DNA from: an uncultured Oscillospiraceae bacterium
GTDB taxonomy: Bacteria; Bacillota; Clostridia; Oscillospirales; Oscillospiraceae
Assembly: GCA_944386835.1 (NCBI GenBank)
Contig: CALXCQ010000042.1
Location: forward strand, 1-35,541
Length of the DNA stretch: 35,541 bases
Direction of reading: 5' to 3'
The notes beneath the pieces were generated by a model. The model was not told the DNA's origin, did no database searches, and worked only from the letters and a program-made list of their open reading frames with translations. Every line of letters starts with the position of its first letter. Position 1 is the first letter of the stretch. Of this stretch, positions 7,994-18,799 are shown piece after piece. The position numbers and the translations under genes are program-made.

Positions 7994-9010
7994 ATGGAAT
8001 GGAAAATTCTCTACCTGGATCAGCGAGACGTTGACGCTTTGGGAGCACAGGATATGGCAGCGGCTTTGACCGATGTGGAAAATGCCATGTCCCTTGGGGA
8101 AAAAGGGGATGCCATCCATCCCATCAAGGGTGTTATGGAGTGGGACCCAGACCGGTATGGCCCGGCGAATCGGATTAACTCCATGCCGGGCTATCTGGGC
8201 GGGAGCTACCAAATGGCCGGCATCAAGTGGATTGGCAGTAATCCCCAAAATGTGGCAAACGGGTTCCCCCGGGCCAGTGCCCTGACCATTCTCAATGACC
8301 CTGAGACCAAACTGCCCCTGTGCATTTTGGACGGAACTGCCATCAGTGCCGTACGTACCGGTGCCTCTGGCGGCGTTGGCATCCGATATCTGGCGAAAGA
8401 GACGGCCCAGACGTTGGTCCTGATCGGCGCCGGCGCCCAGAGCCGAACTCAGCTGGAAGCAGCTACCTTGGTGCGCCCCTCTCTGAAACAATGTTATGTG
8501 GCTGATATTCTGCCGGAACGGGCTGCTGCATTTGCCCGGGATATGACCGGTACTGTTTCTTTCCCGGTCCAGGCTGTCCCAATGGAGGCTCTCAAAGACT
8601 ACTGCCAACGTGCAGACATTATTATTTCCGCAACGGTCTCCGCTACACCGATACTGGATGCCGATTGGCTCAATCCCGGTGTTCTGTATATTCAGATTGG
8701 CGGCTATGAGTGTACTTACGACGCCGTCTGGAAAGCAGACAAGCGTGTCGTGGACGAATGGCTCCATGTCATCCATAGAAAAGCCACTACCATTGCTTTT
8801 CTGTATGCCGACGGCTTATTACATGATGCGGATGTTTATGCTGATCTGGGAGAAATCTGCAATGGGAAAAAACCAGGGCGGGAAAATGACCAGGAGATTA
8901 TCTATTACAACCCGGTGGGTATGGGAAACGAAGATATTGCCATTGCCACACGCCTATATCGCAAAGCCAAAGCAGAAGGTGTGGGTCTGTGGCTGAATTA
9001 CTGGTATTAA
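7994..9010 (+). CDS. Ornithine cyclodeaminase / mu-crystallin family dehydrogenase
   Basis: A 338-residue NAD(P)-dependent enzyme of the OCD_Mu_crystall family. The signature GFPRASALTILNDPETKLP..LDGTAISAVRTGASGG covers the substrate loop, and TLVLIGAGAQSRTQLEA is the Rossmann dinucleotide site with GxGxQ. ADIIISATVSATPIL and an IGGYE segment complete the fold. The family includes ornithine cyclodeaminase, alanine dehydrogenases and SbnB-type opine dehydrogenases, so the substrate is open. GGAGG is 9 nt from the ATG at 7994 but only 3 nt from an in-frame ATG at 7988; I prefer 7994. Placement behind the cysteine desulfidase gene suggests amino acid catabolism or a keto-acid product, as inference. 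Confidence 0.88.
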   Translation: MEWKILYLDQRDVDALGAQDMAAALTDVENAMSLGEKGDAIHPIKGVMEWDPDRYGPANRINSMPGYLGGSYQMAGIKWIGSNPQNVANGFPRASALTILNDPETKLPLCILDGTAISAVRTGASGGVGIRYLAKETAQTLVLIGAGAQSRTQLEAATLVRPSLKQCYVADILPERAAAFARDMTGTVSFPVQAVPMEALKDYCQRADIIISATVSATPILDADWLNPGVLYIQIGGYECTYDAVWKADKRVVDEWLHVIHRKATTIAFLYADGLLHDADVYADLGEICNGKKPGRENDQEIIYYNPVGMGNEDIAIATRLYRKAKAEGVGLWLNYWY

Positions 9011-9017
9011 AATTCTA

Positions 9018-9050
9018 AAAAAGCGGGTGCTGCGGCTCCCGCTTTTTCTT
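9018..9050 (+). terminator. Intrinsic terminator after the OCD-like gene
   Basis: Stem AAAAAGCGGG/CCCGCTTTTT (9018-9027 with 9038-9047) followed by CTTTTTC, 8 nt after the stop codon. Confidence 0.88.
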
Positions 9051-9134
9051 TTTCTGGACGATGGTTTCCTTTCCCCCTTTTTAGGACAAAGGCCTGCCGT
9101 CAACGTCTGAGGAAGAACATCTCCTGCACAAAAA

Positions 9135-9300
9135 CCGCCCTCACGGCAAAACGGCTCTGCACGGCAGAAGTACCCTGTACCGGAACTCTCCCCGCGGTAA
9201 AAGCTCTACGGTAGAACCTCCTGTGGCAGGTCTGCCCTCATGGCAGGACTACCCTGGCAGCAAAACTCCCCTGTGGCAGAACACCTCTTTCGGGAATAGG
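9135..9300. repeat. Degenerate short tandem repeat array
   Basis: About ten diverged copies of a 14-19 bp unit with a pyrimidine-rich half and a GGCA/GGTA core, roughly CTGYRCGGCARAACTCC. Cores are seen near 9145, 9163, 9182, 9196, 9210, 9225, 9242, 9256, 9275 and 9292. One plus-strand frame stays open from 9085 to about 9309 without an ATG, so coding is doubtful. The array fills most of the 320-bp gap between the OCD-like gene and ytaF. Confidence 0.6.
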
Positions 9301-9333
9301 ATGCAATAGTGTTCAAAAGTAGGAGATGAAACC

Positions 9334-9966
9334 ATGCATTCTCTTTTCCAGATTCTGATACTGGTTTTGGCCCTTTGTCTGGATGCCTTTGTTGCCAGTT
9401 TTTCCTATGGAGCCAGCCGTATTCGAATTCCCTTGTCCTCCGCGCTGGTGTTGGATATCATCTGCACCGCTACCCTGGCCTTCGCTCTGGCCCTGGGGGC
9501 CGTCATCGGTCAGTGGATTCCCTTGCAGATCACCTCAGCAATCTGCTTTATTCTGTTATTTCTATTAGGCGTCACAAAAATATTCAATTTTCTTTTAAAA
9601 AGCTGGATTCTCCACAGTGAAAGCGGAATCCAGAGAGTTAGTTTCCGGCTTCTGGATTATCGTTTTATTTTGAAAGTCTATGCCGATAATACTCAGGCTG
9701 ACCGAGACCACTCTTTGAGCTTATCTGTCCGGGAATCCGTTCCTCTGGCTCTGGCTTTGTCTCTGGACGGGTGTACCGCGGGATTTGGCGCAGGATTACT
9801 GGGGAATCACGCCGGTTACGTCATTTTAACTTCTCTGATTGTCACGGCTCTGGCCATTGTAACAGGCGGCCTTTTGGGCGCCCGGTTCGCCAGAAAAGCG
9901 CCATTGGATCTGTCCTGGCTGGGGGGCGCACTCCTGATCCTTCTGGCTTTTTGGAAATTGCGGTGA
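9334..9966 (+). CDS. ytaF: Sporulation membrane protein YtaF (MntP-like fold)
   Basis: A 210-residue integral membrane protein with about six hydrophobic segments in two related halves. The first half has LDAFVASFSYGASRIRIP and the second ALSLDGCTAGFGAG. This D-x-F/C..G-A duplicated pattern is typical of the YtaF/MntP (Mntp-like cation exporter) clan. The length fits YtaF (about 210) better than MntP (about 185), because of the longer central soluble loop around residues 90-130. YtaF is linked to spore formation in Bacillus, and MntP exports manganese. A TAGGAG SD lies 9 nt upstream. The gene stands alone and ends at a bidirectional terminator shared with the atp operon. Confidence 0.85.
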   Translation: MHSLFQILILVLALCLDAFVASFSYGASRIRIPLSSALVLDIICTATLAFALALGAVIGQWIPLQITSAICFILLFLLGVTKIFNFLLKSWILHSESGIQRVSFRLLDYRFILKVYADNTQADRDHSLSLSVRESVPLALALSLDGCTAGFGAGLLGNHAGYVILTSLIVTALAIVTGGLLGARFARKAPLDLSWLGGALLILLAFWKLR

Positions 9967-10150
9967 CGACAGTCGGAACATACTCCCACTTTTCTTACAT
10001 CTACCCTCTGCCCAACTGCGTCCCCTCTATCCAACGGTCAACGCCTGCCCTAAGGAAACGGGCAATCCTACACAGCGTTGAAAGCGCACTTACCTGTTGT
10101 CTTTTCTCTGTCTGGGTCTGACCCAACCCCCGTCTGCCGTTTTCCATAAA

Positions 10151-10187
10151 AAAGGAGCCGGACACATTTTCTGTGTCCGGCTCTTTT
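10151..10187. terminator. Bidirectional terminator between ytaF and the atp operon
   Basis: A 12-bp perfect stem GAGCCGGACACA/TGTGTCCGGCTC (10155-10166 with 10172-10183), A-rich on the left and T-rich on the right. It can end ytaF (plus) and the atp operon (minus), which converge here. Confidence 0.88.
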
Positions 10188-10275
10188 GGCAAGAAGGGTT
10201 TATCCGGTTTCTTGAAAAAACGTGTGTACCTGCCCCTCTGAGAAGCGGCAGGCCTCTGTCCGGACTTTCCTTCTT

Positions 10276-10683
10276 TCACTGATTTCTGGTTTTCAGCCGT
10301 GCCATAGCCCGAGCCAGAGCCGCCTTGGAATGATAATACTCCTGAATACTCTGTTTTTGTCGCAGCCGCTCTTCTGCTCTGCGCTTTGCAGCTTCTGCCC
10401 GCTTTGCGTCGATTTCCTCTGGATGCTCGGCAAAACTGACCAGCAAGATGGCATATTCCGGCATAATTTCGGCGAATCCTGAGCCAACCGCAGCAATTTG
10501 CCACTGCCCATCCGTCTGGAATTTTAGTTCGCCAGGTTCAATCGCCGTCACAACCGGCTCATGGCCCGGCTGTACCCCCATTTGGCCATCTACCGCCGGT
10601 AAAATCAGGGACTGGGCTGGGCCAATGTAAAACTGGCGTTCCGGTGTCAGAATTTCCAGATAAAATGTGTTCGTCTCTGACAT
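10276..10683 (-). CDS. atpC: ATP synthase epsilon subunit AtpC
   Basis: A 135-residue F1 epsilon subunit. The N-terminal beta-sandwich (about 1-85) shows FYLEILTPERQFY, the LPAVDGQMGVQPGHEP loop typical of the family, and GSGFAEIM. A C-terminal helical hairpin (about 88-135, rich in Ala, Arg and Lys) is the part that can inhibit hydrolysis. The start follows the atpD stop with no gap (TAAATG), so it is translated by coupling. It is the last gene of the operon; the shared terminator lies about 90 nt downstream. Confidence 0.95.
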   Translation of the reverse strand: MSETNTFYLEILTPERQFYIGPAQSLILPAVDGQMGVQPGHEPVVTAIEPGELKFQTDGQWQIAAVGSGFAEIMPEYAILLVSFAEHPEEIDAKRAEAAKRRAEERLRQKQSIQEYYHSKAALARAMARLKTRNQ

Positions 10684-12991
<2,308 letters not shown>

Positions 12992-13004
<13 letters not shown>

Positions 13005-15064
13005 TTGCCTGTCACCTGTTTCTGATAACGCTCCAGTTCCGAACGAATCACTTCTATCGCCGGTCCGCTTAAATTCCCGGTCCGGGTAATCTCCTGCATC
13101 ATATCCGACTGGGTTTCCTCCAGCTCCTGAACAAATCCGGTGAGGAACTCCCGGACGTGCTCCACGGGAATCTCTTCTGTCAGACCGTTGGTGGCTGCAT
13201 AGAGAATGACGGCCTGAGCACCTACTGACATAGGATGGTACAAGGGTTGCTTTAACAGCTCCAGAAGCCGTTTCCCGTGACTGAGGGCCTTTTGGGTTGT
13301 CTTATCCAGGTCGGAAGAAAACTGGGTAAAGACTTCCAACTCCCGGAATCTGGCCAGGTCAATACGCAGCGTTCCCGCGGTCTTTTTAATGGCCCGGGTC
13401 TGTGCCGCGCCGCCGACTCGAGACACGGACAGGCCTACATTGACTGCCGGACGCTGGCCGGCGAAGAACAAATCAGATTCCAGATAAATCTGGCCGTCTG
13501 TAATGGAAATCACATTGGTTGGGATATAGGCCGACACATCTCCTGCCTGGGTCTCAATAATCGGCAATGCCGTCATGGATCCTCCGCCATATTCCTCTGT
13601 CAGCCGGCAGGCCCGCTCCAGGAGCCGGGAGTGAAGGTAGAATACGTCACCGGGATAGGCCTCCCGTCCGGGTGAGCGCTTTAAAAGCAAGGACATGGTC
13701 CGGTAGGCCACAGCGTGCTTGCTTAAATCGTCGTAGACGATCAGAACGTCTTTGCCTTTGCTCATGAAGTATTCTCCCATGGCCGCCCCGGCATAGGGGG
13801 CGATATACTGCAAAGGAGCCGGATCACTGGCAGGTGCAGAAACAATAAAGGAGTATTCCATGGCTCCGTGTTCTTTCAAAATACTTTGAATTCTGGCTAC
13901 AGAGCTGGCTTTTTGACCGATGGCCACATAGATGCAGATAACATTCTGCCCTTTCTGGTTTAAAATCGTATCAACTGCAATCGCCGTCTTGCCGGTTTGC
14001 CGGTCGCCAATAATCAATTCCCGCTGGCCCCGTCCTATCGGAACCATGGCATCGATGGCCATAATGCCTGTCTGAAGGGGCACGTTGACCGGTTCGCGAC
14101 TCACAACGCCACTGGCCTCAGCTTCAATAGGCCTTGTCTCGGTTGTCGCAATTTCTCCCAGGCCGTCAATGGGCTGTCCCAGGGCGTCTACTACCCGCCC
14201 AATCAGTCCGTCTCCTACCGGCACATCTGCCGCCCGTCCGGTACGGCTGACAACCGTCCCTTCCTGTACGTCCGTATCGCCTCCCAGTAGCACGACGCCG
14301 ACACTGCGACGGGACAGGTTCATAATCATACCCTTTTCCCCGTTCTCCAGCTCTACCAGTTCGCCGTATACGGCACCTTTCAGTCCGGACACTGTGGCAA
14401 TCCCATCGCCCACCTCCAGGATTCGGCCGGTCTCCTGGCCATCACTCCGATCTTCAAAGCCGGAGATCGAGCTTTCCAGGCTTTTCATCAGCGCTTGCAG
14501 CTCGTGTTCTTCCCCCTGAGGTTCTTCTCCACCTTCCGGTGTCTTCTGACTCTGCCCCATGTCCCGGGCCATCTGATCCAAGCGGTGCCGAACGCTCCGG
14601 TCGTAGGTGACACCCTGCACCTCCAGGATAAAACCGCCTAAAATCTCCGGGTCTACCTGAATTTGCAAAACCGCCTGTTGGAAATGGCCCAACCGACAAG
14701 CTGCCTGCCGAATAGATTCCTGCGTCTTCTCATCCGGCCAACGGGCACAGGTCACCTGACAAAGTTCCCCTCCCTGGGCAGTCAGTACCAGGCGATCAAA
14801 TTCCTGGAGAATCTGAGGGAACTGCGGCAGTTGCCCTTCTTGTAGTAACACCAGCAAAAACGCCTTCAGTGGTTGGACATTCTCCAAAACCGCGGCTGTA
14901 TGAATCAGCTCTTCCTTTTCCGCTTTCTCTACTGCCGGGCTGACAAGCAGCTGCCACAGATGCTCCTGATTGAGCAGACTGTGAGCGCAGGTCTGAACTT
15001 CTGCAACTGACTGGGCCGCTATATTCCACAAGGATGCGGCATATCGCGCAACCGCCTGTGTCAT
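12992..15064 (-). CDS. Fused ATP synthase delta-alpha subunit (AtpH-AtpA)
   Basis: One uninterrupted 690-codon frame. Residues 1-168 are a full delta/OSCP subunit, starting [16 protein letters not shown] and ending with the hallmark [20 protein letters not shown]. Residues about 169-188 are a Gln/Glu/Gly-rich linker. Residues about 189-690 are a complete alpha subunit: [15 protein letters not shown], the P-loop GDRQTGKT (353-360), [15 protein letters not shown] and the Arg-finger region SVSRVGG. In most bacteria atpH and atpA are separate genes. No stop separates the parts. The internal ATG at Met193 has no close SD (the nearest GGGGGA is over 20 nt away), so separate alpha translation looks unlikely. 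The start forms an ATGA overlap with atpF. Delta binds the alpha N-terminus in the assembled enzyme, so a fusion is sterically sensible; the stoichiometry (one delta to three alphas) is the puzzle. Confidence 0.93.
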
Positions 15065-15549
15065 CTTCCTTCACCAACCTCTTCTAAAAAAGCCTCTGCC
15101 ATGGCCCGGTCTGCTGCATCATCCAGATTCTTCTGGGCAACTTTTGCCGCAGCCAAAATAGCCAAACGGCCCACTTCTTTTCTGGCCCCCCGCAGCATCT
15201 CTTCTCGCTGGGCTGCAATCTGCGACTCCGCCTCAGCCCGCATTTTCCGCACATCCGCATCCGCCTGGGCCAGTTTGGCATCATAAATCTTTTGTGCCCG
15301 ATTCTGCGCATCCGCAAGTTTCTGAGCCGCCTCTTCCGCGACACCGGACAGCTTTTGGGTGTACTGATCTTGCAGTGCCTGGGCCTGTCGGTTATGCTCC
15401 TGGGCTTCGGTAATTTCCTGCTGTACCATCTCTTTGCGTTTTTCCAAAACGGCATTGACTCTTCCAAATAAGAATTTCTTTAAAAAGGCATACAAGAGCA
15501 ATAAGTTGACGATGGTCCAGACAATGGTCCAAACATCTATCTCCAACAT
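15061..15549 (-). CDS. atpF: ATP synthase b subunit AtpF
   Basis: A 162-residue peripheral-stalk subunit. An N-terminal membrane helix (about 7-27, [23 protein letters not shown]) is followed by a long charged, Ala/Gln/Glu-rich coiled coil typical of b. It ends VGEGR, and its stop overlaps the ATG of the delta-alpha fusion. It follows atpE by 13 nt. Confidence 0.95.
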   Translation of the reverse strand: MLEIDVWTIVWTIVNLLLLYAFLKKFLFGRVNAVLEKRKEMVQQEITEAQEHNRQAQALQDQYTQKLSGVAEEAAQKLADAQNRAQKIYDAKLAQADADVRKMRAEAESQIAAQREEMLRGARKEVGRLAILAAAKVAQKNLDDAADRAMAEAFLEEVGEGR

Positions 15550-15562
15550 GGGCGCTTCCCCC

Positions 15563-15781
15563 TTATCCCATAAAGATAATCAGAAGTGCCGTAATAAATC
15601 CGAAAATTGCCGTGCCTTCCGCCAATGCACAGCCCAACAACAGGGCACTGTTAATTTTACCGGAGGCCTCCGGCTGCCGGGCAATCGCCTCACTGGCCTT
15701 TCCGGTCGCAATTCCAATCCCCACGCCGGCTCCCACACCGGTCAAGACAGCAATACCTGCAGCAATAATTCCAATTGACAT
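15563..15781 (-). CDS. atpE: ATP synthase c subunit AtpE (H+ type)
   Basis: A 72-residue hairpin of two membrane helices joined by the polar ARQPEASGK loop. The ion-binding carboxylate is Glu55 in CALAEGTAIFGF. In Na+-type rings a Gln in helix 1 and a Ser/Thr after the Glu bind sodium; here those positions are Ile22 (in GVGIGIATGKA) and Gly56. I therefore predict proton coupling. The GxGxGxG packing motif is present in helix 1. Confidence 0.96.
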   Translation of the reverse strand: MSIGIIAAGIAVLTGVGAGVGIGIATGKASEAIARQPEASGKINSALLLGCALAEGTAIFGFITALLIIFMG

Positions 15782-15820
15782 AGGAAACTCCTCCTCAAAC
15801 CTTTTCTGGTTTTCTTATTC

Positions 15821-16516
15821 TTACTCTTCTTTCCGGATGCCTTCTCCGGCAAATAACGTGGTTAAAAATACAAATACGACAGTTTGAATTAAGCCGTCAA
15901 ACAAATCGAAATACAGACTGAATACCGCCGGTAAAACGGCCGGAACCAGGTATTTCAGCATTTCCATAATAATAAATGCACCTAACACATTGCCAAACAG
16001 CCGCATACACAGGGCCAACGGCCGAATGGCCACCTCCATTAAATTGATGGGCACCAAAAGGGCCATGGGTTCGGCAAACCTTTTCATTCCACCCAGAAGC
16101 CCGTTGTACCGGAACTGGGCGCCATAGATCAAAACCATACTCATCAGAGCCAAAGCAGCCGTGACGTTAATGTTTTTGGTCGGCGGCGTCAATCCGAAAA
16201 TACCAATCACATTGGACAGCCCAATATACAGGGCAACTGTCCCCAGGTACGGTGCAAAGGAACGCCAGTGTTCCCCAATGTTATCTTTTACAAATCCGTT
16301 GAGGAAAGTTACACAACTTTCCAGCGCTACCTGTAATTTTCCGGGATTTCTGACCTTCAGATTGCGGGTAACGAAAAGGGTGATCACCATCCAAATTGCC
16401 ATAATAATCCACGTAACTACCACTGCCTGGGAAATCGCTATTCCACCAAACCAATCCAGGGTAAAGGCGGTTTTATTTTCCAATTCTTCCAAAAGAAATT
16501 GTTTAAACGCTTCCAC
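15821..16516 (-). CDS. atpB: ATP synthase a subunit AtpB (GTG start)
   Basis: A 231-residue membrane subunit of the proton channel with five to six hydrophobic segments. The essential Arg lies in LALCMRLFGNVLGAFI, and the last helices (LPAVFSLYFDLFDGLIQTVVFVFLTTLF) match the family end. The start is GTG at 16514-16516, with GGAGGTGAGGG placed 5-10 nt upstream. It is the first gene of the operon; no atpI-like gene is seen before it. Confidence 0.95.
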   Translation of the reverse strand: MEAFKQFLLEELENKTAFTLDWFGGIAISQAVVVTWIIMAIWMVITLFVTRNLKVRNPGKLQVALESCVTFLNGFVKDNIGEHWRSFAPYLGTVALYIGLSNVIGIFGLTPPTKNINVTAALALMSMVLIYGAQFRYNGLLGGMKRFAEPMALLVPINLMEVAIRPLALCMRLFGNVLGAFIIMEMLKYLVPAVLPAVFSLYFDLFDGLIQTVVFVFLTTLFAGEGIRKEE

Positions 16517-16630
16517 TTTCCCTCACCTCCCTTTTTCCGTGGCTATCCTACGCTTCCCAAATGGGTTTGAAAAGCCTTTCATAAGTAAAAAAAGCAGGAA
16601 ATTTTCTTAACGCTCCCCGGCCACGCCGAT

Positions 16631-16659
16631 TTGACAGGGAATCGGAAATTTTTTATACT
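16631..16659 (+). promoter_or_regulatory. Strong sigma-A promoter, plus strand
   Basis: TTGACA (16631-16636), 17-bp spacer, TATACT (16654-16659). It reads toward the small HTH gene at 16693 and possibly on to the kinase gene at 17162. It overlaps a possible minus-strand promoter for the atp operon. Confidence 0.75.
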
Positions 16660-16680
16660 GAAAGAAACCCGGCGTGTCCC
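16652..16680 (-). promoter_or_regulatory. Candidate atp operon promoter, minus strand
   Basis: GGGACA (16675-16680), 17-bp spacer, TATAAA (16652-16657) on the minus strand, about 135 nt upstream of atpB. The -10 shares bases with the plus-strand -10, so the two promoters may compete. Confidence 0.45.
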
Positions 16681-16685
16681 GCCGG
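16669..16685. promoter_or_regulatory. Inverted repeat at the divergent promoters
   Basis: CCGGCG-tgtcc-CGCCGG is a perfect 6-bp palindrome. It covers the minus-strand -35 and the plus-strand transcript 5' end, so it could be an operator or a leader hairpin. Confidence 0.45.
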
Positions 16686-16692
16686 CTGGCAA

Positions 16693-16941
16693 TTGAGAAA
16701 GTCTCCCCGAAGCAGAACATACACCGTGAATGACATTGCAGCCATTCTCGGTATCGGCCGTGCCTCGGCCTATAAACTTGCAAACTCCGGATGGTTCCAA
16801 ACCGGCCCTGGAAGATATTTTATGGGACCGGACATACAGAAAGTCTCGGGGGCTATGGAAGCAGGTGCTGATAGGTCCCACAAACAGGAAGCGGGAGCGC
16901 TGTCAATCCGTTCTTCCCTTCACTTCCCGGGCAAAAAGTGA
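16693..16941 (+). CDS. Small helix-turn-helix (excisionase/MerR-like) protein, possibly decayed
   Basis: An 82-codon frame with a TTG start. Residues about 8-30 (RTYTVNDIAAILGIGRASAYKLANSG) match the winged-HTH of the excisionase/HTH_17 type closely: a beta strand, then a helix-turn-helix with a Gly turn, then a short wing. The expected wing GRYFMGPD is present, but the rest (EAGADRSHKQEAG) is not typical and may lie after an old frameshift. A strong sigma-A promoter lies 34 nt upstream, which supports expression; no good SD is visible. It could be an autoregulator or a remnant. The following 220 nt (16942-17161) hold no further gene. Confidence 0.45.
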   Translation: MRKSPRSRTYTVNDIAAILGIGRASAYKLANSGWFQTGPGRYFMGPDIQKVSGAMEAGADRSHKQEAGALSIRSSLHFPGKK

Positions 16942-17161
16942 TACCGGTCTCCAGGCAGGCGGTCCATACGCTCCATAAACAGAACATCCGGATACACCAA
17001 CCATTTTTCTGCAACTTCCCAATCCGGGGGCTTTTAAGAACCCAGCCAAGCTCTTGACAGAACCTTTCCACCAAAGAATCTGTCAGATTACACACATAGG
17101 TGATGGAGAAACCTCATCCAACAGTGGGGTTCTGGAATTCCGTACGCAGGAGGCTTTTCAA

Positions 17162-18799
17162 ATGACAACCCGTCCCCAACGCTCCATTCGCTGGCAGCTT
17201 ATGCGCCTGAGTACTGTGATTGTGGTGGTATCTACGCTTTTATCTCTGGCGGGGACCCTCTATCTCACGCTCTCTACCGATCGTAAGACCCTGGATCACA
17301 GTCTTCTGAATTCCGCCTCTTTATTGGCTCAGGCGCCCATTGTGCGGCAAACCCTGGTTGGCACCCGCTCGGAGTCAGAACTGGCAGAGTTCCTGGACGC
17401 CGCAGCATCCCAGATATCCGATATCGACCTGATCCTGGTGGGAGATAAAAGCAGTACGCTCCACTATGCTTCTGACCCTGCTAAAATCGGACAGACTTAT
17501 CCCGGCACTGCCCAGTATGAGGCTCTGGCAGGACAATCTCCCTATACTTCCAACGAGACCGGCCCCTTGGGAACCGATCACTCCGCCTATGTTCCCGTAT
17601 ATGACACTGGGGGAAATATCATCGGGTTTGTTGTGGTAGGCGTCTATATGCGCAGTATGACCCATATTACGCTGAGTACCATTTTCCGCTTTGTGATCAT
17701 CGGCCTTCTGGCAATGGGGCTGGGGTGCCTTTTCGCTCTGCAACTGTCCAACCGCATTAAAAAGGCTCTGCTCGGCTATGAGCCCGATGCTTTCGCTCGC
17801 CGCTTCCACCAACGAGAAGATATCCTGGAAGCTCTGGAAGAGGGAATTGTTGCCATTGACAAAGAGGGTACTGTGATTTTCCTCAATCAGGCAGCCGCCC
17901 AAATGTTATCTCAGGAGAAAAAAGCCGTCCTGGGCCAAAAAATCTCCCGTATCTGTCCGCAAGCCCGTCTTGATCAGGTTTTGCAAACCCAGACAAGTCA
18001 ATATAATTGGCAGCTTGCCTTTCCGCCGGATACGCACATTTTGGAAGACCGACTCCCTTTGTATGAAGATGGGCAGTTAGTCGGAGCAATCGGCATTTTC
18101 CGAAATCGGACAGAACTTACCCGACTGGGCGAAACCCTCAGTGATGTGCGCCATATGGTGGAAGCCATGCGGGCCTATACGCATGAATTTATGAATAAAC
18201 TGCATGTAATTCTGGGCCTTCTGGAAATCGGCGCACCGGAGAAAGCCAGAGATTACATTCTGAATACCACGCGGGTGCAACAAGAGGCTATCAGCCGGAT
18301 TATGCATCAAATTCAGGAACCGGCCGTTGCTGCCCTTTTGATCGGCAAAACCAGCCGTGCCAACGAGCTGGGTATCCAGTTGACACTGGACCAGAACAGC
18401 TTTCTCAAAAATGGCAGCGGTTGGCTGCCTCCGGAAGCCTATGTCACAATTTTGGGAAATCTTTTGGAAAATGCCATTGAAAGTTTAAATCAGGGAACCC
18501 GTGGGACAAAGCAAGTCACTGTCAGTATCCGGGAAAGCGCTGACCGCTTGCTTTTGTGCGTAGAAGATACCGGTCCCGGAATCCCGGCCCATATCCAAGC
18601 CAAGCTGTTTGACAAAGGGGTCTCTTCCAAAGGGAAAGAGCGGGGTACCGGTCTGGCCCTGGTGCAGGAAGTCGTCTCTTTTTACCACGGAAGTATCCGT
18701 GTGGAATCGGAAGCCGGGGTTGGTACCTCCTTTTTCCTTACCTTCCGTCATACTGCCCCTGGTGAAACCAAGGAGGAATCCTCATGTACCGAATCGTAA
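17162..18799 (+). CDS. CitA/DcuS-family sensor histidine kinase
   Basis: A 545-residue membrane kinase. TM1 is about 14-36 and TM2 about 172-195 (FVIIGLLAMGLGCLFAL); between them is a periplasmic sCache/PAS-like sensor domain with the VPVYDTGGNIIGFVVVGVY strand pair. A cytoplasmic PAS follows (DILEALEEGIVAIDKEGTVIFLNQAA), then the SpoOB-type H-box MRAYTHEFMNKLHVILGLLEIG, then HATPase with NLLENAIESL (N box), EDTGPGIP (G1) and GTGLALV (G2). Family members sense C4-dicarboxylates or citrate; the ligand here is unknown. The start at 17162 has AGGAGG 8 nt upstream and avoids an unlikely 36-residue extension. It overlaps the regulator gene by 16 nt. Confidence 0.92.
   Translation: MTTRPQRSIRWQLMRLSTVIVVVSTLLSLAGTLYLTLSTDRKTLDHSLLNSASLLAQAPIVRQTLVGTRSESELAEFLDAAASQISDIDLILVGDKSSTLHYASDPAKIGQTYPGTAQYEALAGQSPYTSNETGPLGTDHSAYVPVYDTGGNIIGFVVVGVYMRSMTHITLSTIFRFVIIGLLAMGLGCLFALQLSNRIKKALLGYEPDAFARRFHQREDILEALEEGIVAIDKEGTVIFLNQAAAQMLSQEKKAVLGQKISRICPQARLDQVLQTQTSQYNWQLAFPPDTHILEDRLPLYEDGQLVGAIGIFRNRTELTRLGETLSDVRHMVEAMRAYTHEFMNKLHVILGLLEIGAPEKARDYILNTTRVQQEAISRIMHQIQEPAVAALLIGKTSRANELGIQLTLDQNSFLKNGSGWLPPEAYVTILGNLLENAIESLNQGTRGTKQVTVSIRESADRLLLCVEDTGPGIPAHIQAKLFDKGVSSKGKERGTGLALVQEVVSFYHGSIRVESEAGVGTSFFLTFRHTAPGETKEESSCTES

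Noticed and set aside
9135-9300. CRISPR array
   Set aside because: Units are only 14-19 bp, diverged and contiguous, without constant spacers and without cas genes nearby.
9085-9309. Open frame of 75 codons through the tandem repeat
   Set aside because: It has no ATG, GTG or TTG start with an SD, and its composition follows the DNA repeat.
15563-15781. Na+-coupled ATP synthase
   Set aside because: The c subunit has Ile22 and Gly56 where sodium-type rings need Gln and Ser/Thr ligands.
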